Shown here piece after piece: positions 34,982-42,891 of a DNA stretch of 64,000 nucleotides. The DNA comes from Eubacteriales bacterium (GTDB taxonomy: Bacteria > Bacillota > Clostridia > Lachnospirales > Lachnospiraceae): assembly GCA_030524745.1 (NCBI GenBank), contig JAUNGC010000005.1, forward strand, positions 62,001 to 126,000. The letters are read 5' to 3'. The notes beneath the pieces are model-generated. The model did no database searches and was not told where the DNA came from. It saw only the letters and a list, made by a program, of their open reading frames with translations. The translations under genes were made by a program, and so were the position numbers. Position 1 is the first letter of the stretch; every line of letters starts with the position of its first letter.

Positions 34982-37651
34982 ATGGATATCGTAAATTTGG
35001 CAGGAAAGTACCGATTGCGCGCGGAGTTTTTGGATGTAGGAGCCGGGCGTTTTCAGGAGGTTTTGAATCATGCGGATGAAAAAGAACCTTTTCGCATTCT
35101 GAAAACAAGTGAACACCGGAAACGTCATCCCAATACGTTTCCATGCAGACAGGGCGCAATGGATGCGGTAGTGCCTTGCGACGTGATTGAACCGCTCATG
35201 GAAAACGGTCTGATGGAAGAACCGCTTACCGGAGTTTGCGCGAAGGATACCGCCTGGTTATGCGATCTTTCCTGGTGGTTTATCAAAGAATTTGAGGCGG
35301 ATTCGGCTCTGCTGGAACATGACGAGGTGCACTTATTCATAGAAATGCTCGATTATAAGGCGGATCTTATTTTAAACGGGATTCCCGTCGGGCATCATGC
35401 GAACGCGTTTAGGCCTTTTGACAAGGATGTAAAGCGCTATTTAAAGAAAGGCGTCAATCAGTTGGTGATACGTCTGACATCCGGGACAGAGGATTATTAT
35501 ATTCAGGATTCGGTATCTTACTATTGCGCTACGGACGACGGAACGAAAAACCAGAGGGCATATCTGCGGAAACCCCAGTATACGTATGGGTGGGACTGGT
35601 GTCCTTCGGTGCCGACCTGCGGAATCGGCGGCCGCGTAGAACTGCAGGGGAGAAGCGGCGCTCAAATCACTGCTTTTCGGGCGGATACTTTGTCCATAAG
35701 GGAAAAGGACGCCTCTTTGGATCTGTTTTTTGAAATCGATAAGACGGATATGGTGAGCGCGGAGGATGCGGTTCTTTCTTATGCCGTTTCTTTTGGGGGA
35801 AAGGATGTTTTAACCGGACAGAGGCAACTGTATCTTTCCGGAGGACTGAATTTTGTGCATGAATCCGTGACGGTGCCCGATGCGCATCTGTGGTGGCCGA
35901 ATGGATACGGGAATCCCGATTTGTATACGATGACAGCTTCTGTCGAATGCAGAAATATTTTGAATGAAATGGAGCCGGCGCGGTTTGGCATCAGGACGAT
36001 AGAAATGCGTCAGGATAAAATCGATCAGGATCAGAGAACCTTTGAATTTTGGGTAAACGGAATCCGCATCTTCTGTAAGGGCGGAAATTGGGTTCCGCCG
36101 GATTCCGTTTATCTCCGGGTGTCCGAACAGAAATACCGGCATTTAATTGATGAGGCGCATGCGCTTCACTTTAACATGCTTCGGGTGTGGGGCGGCGGGC
36201 TGTATGCGCCGGATTTCTTCTATGAGTATTGCTCGGAAAAGGGCATTCTGATCATGCAGGATTTTATGTATTCCTGCGCCTATTATCCGGATCATCTGGA
36301 ATGGTTTGTGCATGAGGCGGAACTGGAAGCGGAATATCAGACGAAACGGCTGGCCCGTTTTGCCTGTATGGCGGTCTGGACCGGTAATAATGAGATTGCG
36401 GAATCGTGGACGGACTGGTGGTGCGGTGATTTACATGCGGAATATGATTACGGAAAGAGAATTTACCACTACATTCAGCCGAAGATTGTGATGGCAAACA
36501 GCCCGAAAATACCTTATATGGCGAGCACGCCGTACTTTGGAAGCTTTACCAAAAACGTGAGAGAAGGAAAAGCGGAAGGGATGAGCGCGTTTCCCAGATG
36601 GGGAAAGCATGCCAACAATCCGCTCAGCGGAGATGTGCACGCATGGAATTATTTCCTGAACGATCCGGATACCCGCTATGACAGCGAAAGCATATTTGAA
36701 GCCTTTGAGCGGTTTCCGGCCCGGTTTTTGAGTGAATACGGATTTTACGGGCCGCTGTCAGCTACGTCGATGCAAAAAGCAGTTTTGGGAACCGAATTGT
36801 CCTTTATAGATCCGGCTTGGCTGTTTCATGGGGAAAAACCGGAAAAACGTCAGATGATTCTTCAGGCTATTGCCGCCATGTTCCGGGATACGGGCCGGAT
36901 GTCGGAAGAGGAGTATCTTTTATATGGCGGGATTACGCAGGGGATTTTGTATGAAAAGCTGGCGGAGGCAATGCGGAGAAAGCGATACGGTTCGGGATTT
37001 CTGATCTGGATGTTCAACGATGCATGGCCGGAAACCGGCTGGACGGTGATCGACTATTATCTGACAAGGAAAATAGCATACTATTATTTGAAAAGGGCTT
37101 TTTGTCCCAGGAAAATGATCCTGCGGTCAGAAGAAGGAAAACTTTTGCTGACGGTCATTAACGAAACGGATGCGGAATTGAAAACCGGAATTATTTATGG
37201 GTATATGAGTTTTGACGGTCAAAGAAAGACGGAAAAATTTTTGCCGCTGACGCTTGCGCCTCATCAGAAAAGCGATTTGAACCTGGCGCCGGCGGAAAAA
37301 GAACGGCTGGATTTCGCGTACGCATATGCGCCCGACAAGTCGTTGGAATCCTGTACGGATCTGTTTCCGTATTACAGGCGGTACAGATTGCCACAGGCAG
37401 AAGCGGCGATACAATCGGTGCGCATGGCGGGGGAGGAATGGCAGATTACAGTGAAAGCCCAAAATTATATTCCCTGCGTATATTTGACGGTTGAAGATCC
37501 CGAACAGAATTTCAGTGATAATTATTTTTCCATGCTTCCCGGAGAAGAACGGGTGGTGCGCACTGACCGGCCCTGTAAACTTCTGGAGATTCATACGGCG
37601 GACACCGTATATCGGGAAATGTCCGTAGATGTTGGAGGACAACATGAATAA
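34982..37651 (+). CDS. Glycoside hydrolase family 2, beta-mannosidase-like
   Basis: An 889-residue cytosolic GH2 enzyme without signal peptide. An N-terminal jelly-roll domain (residues 1-220) precedes an Ig-like domain and the TIM barrel. The acid/base is E471 in AVWTGNNEIAESW, and the nucleophile is E585 in RFLSEYGFYG. FNDAWPETGWTVIDYY is typical of the beta-mannosidase subgroup. It would remove terminal beta-linked mannose, or a similar sugar, from oligosaccharides brought in by the upstream importer. The exact sugar is inferred; other GH2 activities remain possible. It overlaps the next gene by eight bases. Confidence 0.88.
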   Translation: MDIVNLAGKYRLRAEFLDVGAGRFQEVLNHADEKEPFRILKTSEHRKRHPNTFPCRQGAMDAVVPCDVIEPLMENGLMEEPLTGVCAKDTAWLCDLSWWFIKEFEADSALLEHDEVHLFIEMLDYKADLILNGIPVGHHANAFRPFDKDVKRYLKKGVNQLVIRLTSGTEDYYIQDSVSYYCATDDGTKNQRAYLRKPQYTYGWDWCPSVPTCGIGGRVELQGRSGAQITAFRADTLSIREKDASLDLFFEIDKTDMVSAEDAVLSYAVSFGGKDVLTGQRQLYLSGGLNFVHESVTVPDAHLWWPNGYGNPDLYTMTASVECRNILNEMEPARFGIRTIEMRQDKIDQDQRTFEFWVNGIRIFCKGGNWVPPDSVYLRVSEQKYRHLIDEAHALHFNMLRVWGGGLYAPDFFYEYCSEKGILIMQDFMYSCAYYPDHLEWFVHEAELEAEYQTKRLARFACMAVWTGNNEIAESWTDWWCGDLHAEYDYGKRIYHYIQPKIVMANSPKIPYMASTPYFGSFTKNVREGKAEGMSAFPRWGKHANNPLSGDVHAWNYFLNDPDTRYDSESIFEAFERFPARFLSEYGFYGPLSATSMQKAVLGTELSFIDPAWLFHGEKPEKRQMILQAIAAMFRDTGRMSEEEYLLYGGITQGILYEKLAEAMRRKRYGSGFLIWMFNDAWPETGWTVIDYYLTRKIAYYYLKRAFCPRKMILRSEEGKLLLTVINETDAELKTGIIYGYMSFDGQRKTEKFLPLTLAPHQKSDLNLAPAEKERLDFAYAYAPDKSLESCTDLFPYYRRYRLPQAEAAIQSVRMAGEEWQITVKAQNYIPCVYLTVEDPEQNFSDNYFSMLPGEERVVRTDRPCKLLEIHTADTVYREMSVDVGGQHE

Positions 37652-39572
37652 GGAATTCGATGTGAAAAATTTTGAAATTACGGATGCGTTCTGGGCGCCG
37701 AGACAGCGCCTGGTATCGGAAACGGTGATACCCTATCAGGAAAAGGTGCTCAATGATGAAGTGCCGGGAATTGAAAAGAGTCATGCACTGGCGAATTTCA
37801 GAATTGCGGCGGGTATGGAAGACGGTGAGTTTTATGGAATGGTTTTTCAGGACAGTGACGTCGCCAAATGGCTGGAGGGAGTCGCCTATTCTCTTTGCGT
37901 GAAGCCGGATCCGGAACTGGAAAGAAGAGCGGATGAGATTATTCGTATCATTGCGGCGGCGCAGCAGCCGGACGGCTATCTGGATACTTATTTTATCATA
38001 AAGGAACCGGACCGGAAGTTTCAGAATCTGCAGGAATGTCATGAACTTTACTGCGCAGGACATATGATGGAGGCGGCAGTCGCGTATTATGAGGCCACCG
38101 GGAAGGATGCGCTTCTCAAAGTTATGCAGAACGTGGTGGACTGCATTGATTCTCATATTGGAACGGAGTCAGGGAAAATTCCCGGCGTGCCGGGACATGA
38201 AGAAATAGAGATCGGCCTTTTGCGCATGTATCGCCTTACCGGGGAAAAAAAGGCGCTGAAGCTGGCGGCTTATTTCATCAACCAGAGGGGAGTAAATCCG
38301 GGTTTTTTTGACGAAGAAACGAAAACAAGAGGCTGGATTCAATGGGAAAACAGTCCGCATGATACAGAATATAATCAATCCTTTGCGCCGGTGAGACAGC
38401 AGAAAGCGGCGAAGGGACACAGCGTGCGCGCGATGTATCTTTATGCCGCGATGGCTGATTATGCAGAGATTTCAGGCGACCGGTCCCTGGCGGAAGCCTG
38501 TGAAGCGCTCTGGAATGATGTGACCCAGAAACAGATGTATCTTACAGGCGGAATCGGGCAGGTCGCACGATGGGAAGGCTTTACACATGCTTACGATCTG
38601 CCGAACGATACTGCTTATGCGGAAACCTGCGCCTCTATCGGACTTGTCATGTTTGCAAAGCGTATGCTGAACCTCCGTGCGGACTCAAAATATGCGGATG
38701 TGATGGAACGGGCGTTGTATAACGGTATTCTTTCCGGCATGCAGTTGGACGGAAAGCGCTTCTTCTATGTAAATCCGCTGGAGGTAAATCCGGGCGTGTC
38801 CGGAAAGCTTCCCGGCTATGAGCACGTTCTGACGAAGCGTCCGGAGTGGTTTGGGTGCGCCTGCTGTCCGCCGAATGTTGTGAGGATGATTGCATCTTTG
38901 GGAAAATACGCATGGGATGAAAAGGATGGGGTCATCTACTCCCATCTCTTTGTGGGAGGAACGGCGAAATTTGAACAGGCAGTGATCCGGGTGGAAAGCA
39001 GTTATCCATGGGAAGGGCATATCAGATATTATTTTGAGAAAAGTGCGAAAAAGGCGATTTGTCTGGCCGTTCGGATTCCCTCTTATGTGAAAAACGCCGT
39101 GATCTCCATAAATGAAGAAAATGTGGAAATGCAGAGAAATGACAGCGGATATGCGTATCTCGAGCGGGTTTGGGAAAGAGGAGATATTGTTGCGGTTGAT
39201 TTTGAAATGCCGGTTCGGCGTACATATTGCAATCCGTTGGTCAGAGCGGATGAAAACTGTGTTGCGCTGCAACGGGGGCCGTTTGTCTATTGCTTTGAGG
39301 GCGCGGATAACGGGGAGAATATCCAGCAATTGCGCATTCCGGAAGAAGCGGCGTTCAGCGTATCTGCAGAACCGGACGGATTGCTGAAAGGCATGAAGGT
39401 AATTGAGTTTGAAGGAATACGGGCAGTGTCGCAGGACGGAGAACTTTATTCAGAGATCAGACCGGAAGAACAAACGGTACCCATGCGGGCAATTCCGTAT
39501 TTTGCCTGGGGCAACAGAGGAGAAAATCAGATGCGCGTCTGGCTGCCGGAAAGGAGAAAAGGAAAAGAATAA
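37644..39572 (+). CDS. Glycoside hydrolase family 127, beta-L-arabinofuranosidase-like
   Basis: A 642-residue enzyme of the DUF1680/GH127 family. An all-alpha barrel fills residues 1-430, then beta domains follow. The zinc and catalytic set of the Bifidobacterium enzyme HypBA1 is conserved in order: E311 (acid/base, RWEGFTHAYD), E327 and C329 (YAETCAS), and C407-C408 (GCACCPPN), with the last including the cysteine nucleophile. The ATG overlaps the end of the GH2 gene, so the two enzymes are made together. A target containing beta-L-arabinofuranose, for example hydroxyproline-linked arabinan, is likely. Confidence 0.9.
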   Translation: MNKEFDVKNFEITDAFWAPRQRLVSETVIPYQEKVLNDEVPGIEKSHALANFRIAAGMEDGEFYGMVFQDSDVAKWLEGVAYSLCVKPDPELERRADEIIRIIAAAQQPDGYLDTYFIIKEPDRKFQNLQECHELYCAGHMMEAAVAYYEATGKDALLKVMQNVVDCIDSHIGTESGKIPGVPGHEEIEIGLLRMYRLTGEKKALKLAAYFINQRGVNPGFFDEETKTRGWIQWENSPHDTEYNQSFAPVRQQKAAKGHSVRAMYLYAAMADYAEISGDRSLAEACEALWNDVTQKQMYLTGGIGQVARWEGFTHAYDLPNDTAYAETCASIGLVMFAKRMLNLRADSKYADVMERALYNGILSGMQLDGKRFFYVNPLEVNPGVSGKLPGYEHVLTKRPEWFGCACCPPNVVRMIASLGKYAWDEKDGVIYSHLFVGGTAKFEQAVIRVESSYPWEGHIRYYFEKSAKKAICLAVRIPSYVKNAVISINEENVEMQRNDSGYAYLERVWERGDIVAVDFEMPVRRTYCNPLVRADENCVALQRGPFVYCFEGADNGENIQQLRIPEEAAFSVSAEPDGLLKGMKVIEFEGIRAVSQDGELYSEIRPEEQTVPMRAIPYFAWGNRGENQMRVWLPERRKGKE

Positions 39573-39620
39573 AAGAGGGAGTTTCTCAGGACCTGAAGGA
39601 TGACGGGAAGCCAAAAAATC

Positions 39621-39648
39621 TTGACAATATTCCGGAATTGTGCATAAT
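39621..39648 (+). promoter_or_regulatory. Promoter of aminotransferase gene
   Basis: Perfect TTGACA (39621-39626), 16 bases, CATAAT (39643-39648), about 73 bases before the start codon. Confidence 0.68.
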
Positions 39649-39720
39649 GAATTAAGAAGTTAAGAAGTGTAAAGCTAATTCGTGAGAGTTCATCAGATGC
39701 ATGATGAGGAGGAGAAAAAT

Positions 39721-41007
39721 ATGACGGCTTACAAAGACAGAAGCAAGGAAGAACTGTTGCAGCTCAAAGAAGAACTGGAAGCAAAATACAAAGAGTTTCA
39801 GGGCATGGGCCTGAAGCTGGATATGTCCCGCGGAAAGCCGAGCGCGGCCCAGTTGGACTTGTCCATGGGTATGATGGATGTGCTGGACAGCTTTACCGAT
39901 CTGAAATGCGAAGCTGGCATTGACTGCCGTAACTATGGCGTAATGGACGGCGTGCCGGAGGCAAAGCGGCTGCTGGGAGAATTGATCGAGGTTCCGGCGG
40001 AGCATATTATTATTTACGGAAACTCCAGCCTGAACGTTATGTTTGATACTGTCAGCCACGCATATACGCATGGCGTGCTGGGTATGACGCCCTGGTGTAA
40101 GCTGGACAAGGTGAAATTTTTGTGTCCGGTGCCCGGTTATGACAGACATTTTTCAATCACGGAATATTTTGGAATTGAGATGATAAATGTTCCCATGACT
40201 CCGGACGGACCGGATATGGATATGGTGGAAAAGCTGGTGAGCGAGGATGAGGCGATCAAGGGTATCTGGTGCGTGCCCAAGTATTCCAATCCGCAGGGAT
40301 ATACCTATTCTGACGAGACGGTCCGCCGTTTCGCAAACCTGAAACCGGCTGCAAAAGATTTCCGTATTTTCTGGGATAACGCCTATAATGTGCATCATCT
40401 CTACAGCGAGCCCCAGGACGTGATTCTGGAACTGCTTTCAGAATGTGAAAAAGCGGGCAACCCTGATATGGTTTATAAATTCAGTTCCACAAGTAAAATC
40501 AGCTTCCCTGGTTCCGGTGTGGCCGCCGTTTCCGCATCCACTGCGAATCTGGACGATCTGCGGAAACATTTAAAGGTGCAGACGATCGGTCATGATAAGC
40601 TGAATCAGCTTCGTCATGTGCGTTATTTTAAGAATATTCACGGCATTGAGAAGCAGATGGAGAAGCATGCGGAAATCATGCGTCCGAAGTTTGAAGCGGT
40701 GCTTGAAATTCTGGATCGGGAACTGGGCGGTCTTGAAATCGGCGAATGGACAAAGCCGTACGGCGGTTATTTCATTTCCTTTGATTCGATGGAGGGCTGT
40801 GCAAAGGCGATTGTGGCGAAGGCGAAAGAGGCCGGCGTTGTGATGACCGGAGCCGGCGCGACCTATCCTTATGGAAAGGATCCCCACGATTCTAATATCC
40901 GTATCGCGCCTTCCTTCCCGCCGATTGAGGAGTTGATACAGGCGACCGAACTTTTCGTGCTCTGCGTGAAGCTGGTCAGCGTGGATAAATTGCTGGAAAG
41001 TATGTAA
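39721..41007 (+). CDS. PLP-dependent aminotransferase, MocR-type (Aminotran_MocR), probable aspartate aminotransferase
   Basis: A 428-residue fold-type I aminotransferase. LKLDMSRGKPSAAQLDLSMGM near the N-terminus and YGVMDGVPEAKRLLGELI mark the Aminotran_MocR group, in which some members are aspartate aminotransferases. WCVPKYSNPQGYTYSDETV and IFWDNAYNVHHL hold the PLP pocket, and the Schiff-base Lys is in KFSSTSKISFPGSG. There is no DNA-binding domain. The ATG follows GAGGAGG. Single gene with its own promoter and terminator. Confidence 0.88.
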   Translation: MTAYKDRSKEELLQLKEELEAKYKEFQGMGLKLDMSRGKPSAAQLDLSMGMMDVLDSFTDLKCEAGIDCRNYGVMDGVPEAKRLLGELIEVPAEHIIIYGNSSLNVMFDTVSHAYTHGVLGMTPWCKLDKVKFLCPVPGYDRHFSITEYFGIEMINVPMTPDGPDMDMVEKLVSEDEAIKGIWCVPKYSNPQGYTYSDETVRRFANLKPAAKDFRIFWDNAYNVHHLYSEPQDVILELLSECEKAGNPDMVYKFSSTSKISFPGSGVAAVSASTANLDDLRKHLKVQTIGHDKLNQLRHVRYFKNIHGIEKQMEKHAEIMRPKFEAVLEILDRELGGLEIGEWTKPYGGYFISFDSMEGCAKAIVAKAKEAGVVMTGAGATYPYGKDPHDSNIRIAPSFPPIEELIQATELFVLCVKLVSVDKLLESM

Positions 41008-41078
41008 AGGTAAATACGGTTACGGTTTACGGCCATGACGTTTACGAAACGACGAGCCGTGAATGATAACAAATATAG

Positions 41079-41123
41079 CGGGGATGCTCAGACACAATTT
41101 ATTTTGAGGCATCCCTGTTTTTT
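41079..41123 (+). terminator. Terminator after aminotransferase gene
   Basis: GGGATGCTC pairs with GAGGCATCCC across an AT-rich loop, followed by TGTTTTTTG. Confidence 0.85.
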
Positions 41124-41140
41124 GATAAGGGGGAAGAAAA

Positions 41141-41944
41141 ATGGAGACGGGAAAGAACCTGCAAGGGGAACGCGCGGATCAGCGGGACGTGTTCAATGCG
41201 GCAATGGAAGCGGGACATATCCTTTTGGAGAACGGGGCGGAGATATCGAGAGTGGAGGAGACTATCGACAGGATCTGCAGACATTTCGGCGTGGAGTCGG
41301 AAAATGCTTTTGTGCTGAGCAACGGAATATTTCTGACTGCGGGCAACGAAAATGAAAAGCGTTTTGCGAAGGTTTTACATATACCGGTTCACGGCGTACA
41401 GCTACAGCGGGTGGCGGCGGTGAACCAGCTTTCCCGTGAGATCGAGGAGAATAAATATGAACTGTGGCAGGTCAGTGAAAAGCTGAAGCAGATCCGGGAA
41501 CAGCCGGGAAAATCCAAACGCACGCTGGTGCTGATGTCCGGACTGGGAAGCGGCTGTTTCTGCCTGCTGTTTGGCGGCGGCCTTCAGGACTGTACGGCGG
41601 CGTTTGTCATCGGAATTCTGCTTTATTGTTATCTTTTGGCGATCGGAGAGCGTTTTTCAAAAATTGTGGCGAATATCGGCGGCGGAATGTTGATTACCAT
41701 ATTGTCCATCCTTTTCATAAAGCTGCCTTTCCATATGGATATGGGCCATATCATCAGCGGCGCGATCATGCCGCTGGTGCCGGGCGTTGCGTTTACCAAC
41801 GGAATACGGGACATTGCGGACGGCGATTATATTTCCGGTACGGTCCGCATGATCGATGCGATTTTGGTATTTTTGTCCATTGCGGCGGGCGTAGGCTTTA
41901 TTATCGGGGCTTATCATCAGTTCACGGGAGGTGCGGTCCTTTGA
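41141..41944 (+). CDS. Threonine/serine exporter ThrE family, N-terminal half protein (DUF1212)
   Basis: A 267-residue membrane protein. Residues 15-115 are the cytosolic DUF1212 region (EAGHILLENGAEISRVEETIDRIC, VLSNGIFLTAG). Five hydrophobic segments follow. In these bacteria the exporter is split into two proteins, with the C-terminal half next door. The pair probably exports small amino acids such as threonine or serine. GGGGGAAG precedes the ATG. Its stop overlaps the TTG start of the second half. Confidence 0.85.
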   Translation: METGKNLQGERADQRDVFNAAMEAGHILLENGAEISRVEETIDRICRHFGVESENAFVLSNGIFLTAGNENEKRFAKVLHIPVHGVQLQRVAAVNQLSREIEENKYELWQVSEKLKQIREQPGKSKRTLVLMSGLGSGCFCLLFGGGLQDCTAAFVIGILLYCYLLAIGERFSKIVANIGGGMLITILSILFIKLPFHMDMGHIISGAIMPLVPGVAFTNGIRDIADGDYISGTVRMIDAILVFLSIAAGVGFIIGAYHQFTGGAVL

Positions 41945-42384
41945 CTTTATTGACGCAGGTTTTGGCAGCCGCCGTCGGAACGGTGGCGTTTGGCGCGATC
42001 TTTGGCGTGCCGAAAAAATATTATGTCTATTGCGGGCTGATCGGAGGCGCGGGATGGGCAGTTTATGTCATATTGTGGGAAGGGCTGCATTTCTGGTCGG
42101 AATCTGTCGCGGTCTTTCTTGCTACGGTTCTCGTGATTTTTCTTTCAAGATTGTGCGCAGTCTGGCAAAGGTGTCCCGTGACGATTTTTTTAATCAGCGG
42201 CATTTTTCCGCTGGTTCCCGGCGCCGGGATTTACTGGACTTCCTTTTATCTGGTGACCAATCAGCTTGCGGAAGCGTCGGCAAGAGGTTTTGCGGCGGTG
42301 AAAGCGGCAATTGCGATTGTGCTGGGAATTGTTTTCGTTTTCGAGATTCCCCAGGGATTTTTCAGAAAGGCGGTACGGCGGTGA
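41941..42384 (+). CDS. Threonine/serine exporter ThrE family, C-terminal half protein (ThrE_2)
   Basis: A 147-residue protein with four to five membrane segments (LLTQVLAAAVGTVAFGAIFG, YYVYCGLIGGAGWAVYVIL). FPLVPGAGIYWTSFYLVTNQ matches the ThrE_2 family. The start is TTG at 41941, overlapping the upstream stop as TTGA, with GGGAGG at good spacing. It is the partner of the DUF1212 half. Confidence 0.85.
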   Translation: MTLLTQVLAAAVGTVAFGAIFGVPKKYYVYCGLIGGAGWAVYVILWEGLHFWSESVAVFLATVLVIFLSRLCAVWQRCPVTIFLISGIFPLVPGAGIYWTSFYLVTNQLAEASARGFAAVKAAIAIVLGIVFVFEIPQGFFRKAVRR

Positions 42385-42554
42385 TGAACTGTGATAACTG
42401 TGTGAATTATGTTTATGATGAAGATTATGAGTGCTATACATGCCAGCAGGACCTGGACGAGGATGAAATGGGGAAATTTTTAAGCGGCTCTTTCGATAAC
42501 TGCCCCTATTTCAGGCTGGATGACGAATATGGGGTAGTGCGGCGCCAGATGTGA
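42384..42554 (+). CDS. Small Cys-rich acidic protein (DUF6472-like)
   Basis: A 56-residue protein MNCDNCVNYVYDEDYECYTC..., with four Cys in C3, C6, C17, C20 and a fifth at about residue 40. The spacing (two CxxC pairs) suggests a small zinc or Fe-S knuckle. It resembles DUF6472 proteins found widely in Lachnospiraceae. Its ATG overlaps the exporter stop by one base, so it belongs to the same operon. Function unknown. Confidence 0.75.
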   Translation: MNCDNCVNYVYDEDYECYTCQQDLDEDEMGKFLSGSFDNCPYFRLDDEYGVVRRQM

Positions 42555-42583
42555 ACATGCCGGACTGTTTTATGAAATCCTGG

Positions 42584-42642
42584 TAGAAATCCGAAATTTT
42601 TCCGGATTTCTCCTTGACGTTTGACGGTTCCTATGATAAGAT
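42584..42642 (+). promoter_or_regulatory. Hairpin and promoter upstream of coiled-coil gene
   Basis: AGAAATCCG (42584-42592) pairs with CGGATTTCT (42602-42610), but lacks a T-run, so it is a weak terminator candidate. TTGACG (42614-42619), 17 bases, TAAGAT (42637-42642) is a good promoter. The 337-base gap then holds a ~245-base leader with no riboswitch that I recognise. An out-of-frame ORF at 42744 in that leader has a fair ribosome site (see rejected items). Confidence 0.6.
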
Positions 42643-42891
42643 TTGGAACATCAGAAATTCTTTTATATCTAAATTTCAGATTTAGTCATTTACTAATTTC
42701 AGGTACAAATTTCCCAAAATTCTATAACGCGAAGAGGTGAGTTATGATTCACAGGCTTTTTTTGCGTGCGAACAGGGTGAGAGACGCTCCGGAGCAATCA
42801 AATCCGAATGCGCGTTATTTCGTCCGGCAATTTCCGCAAAAACATTCGTCATGCAATGCCGGACATCAGAGAATGGGAGGAGGAAAAACCC

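Noticed and set aside
42643-42891. Riboswitch in the long leader of the coiled-coil gene
   Set aside because: I looked for c-di-GMP, SAM, lysine and TPP type cores and found no convincing match.
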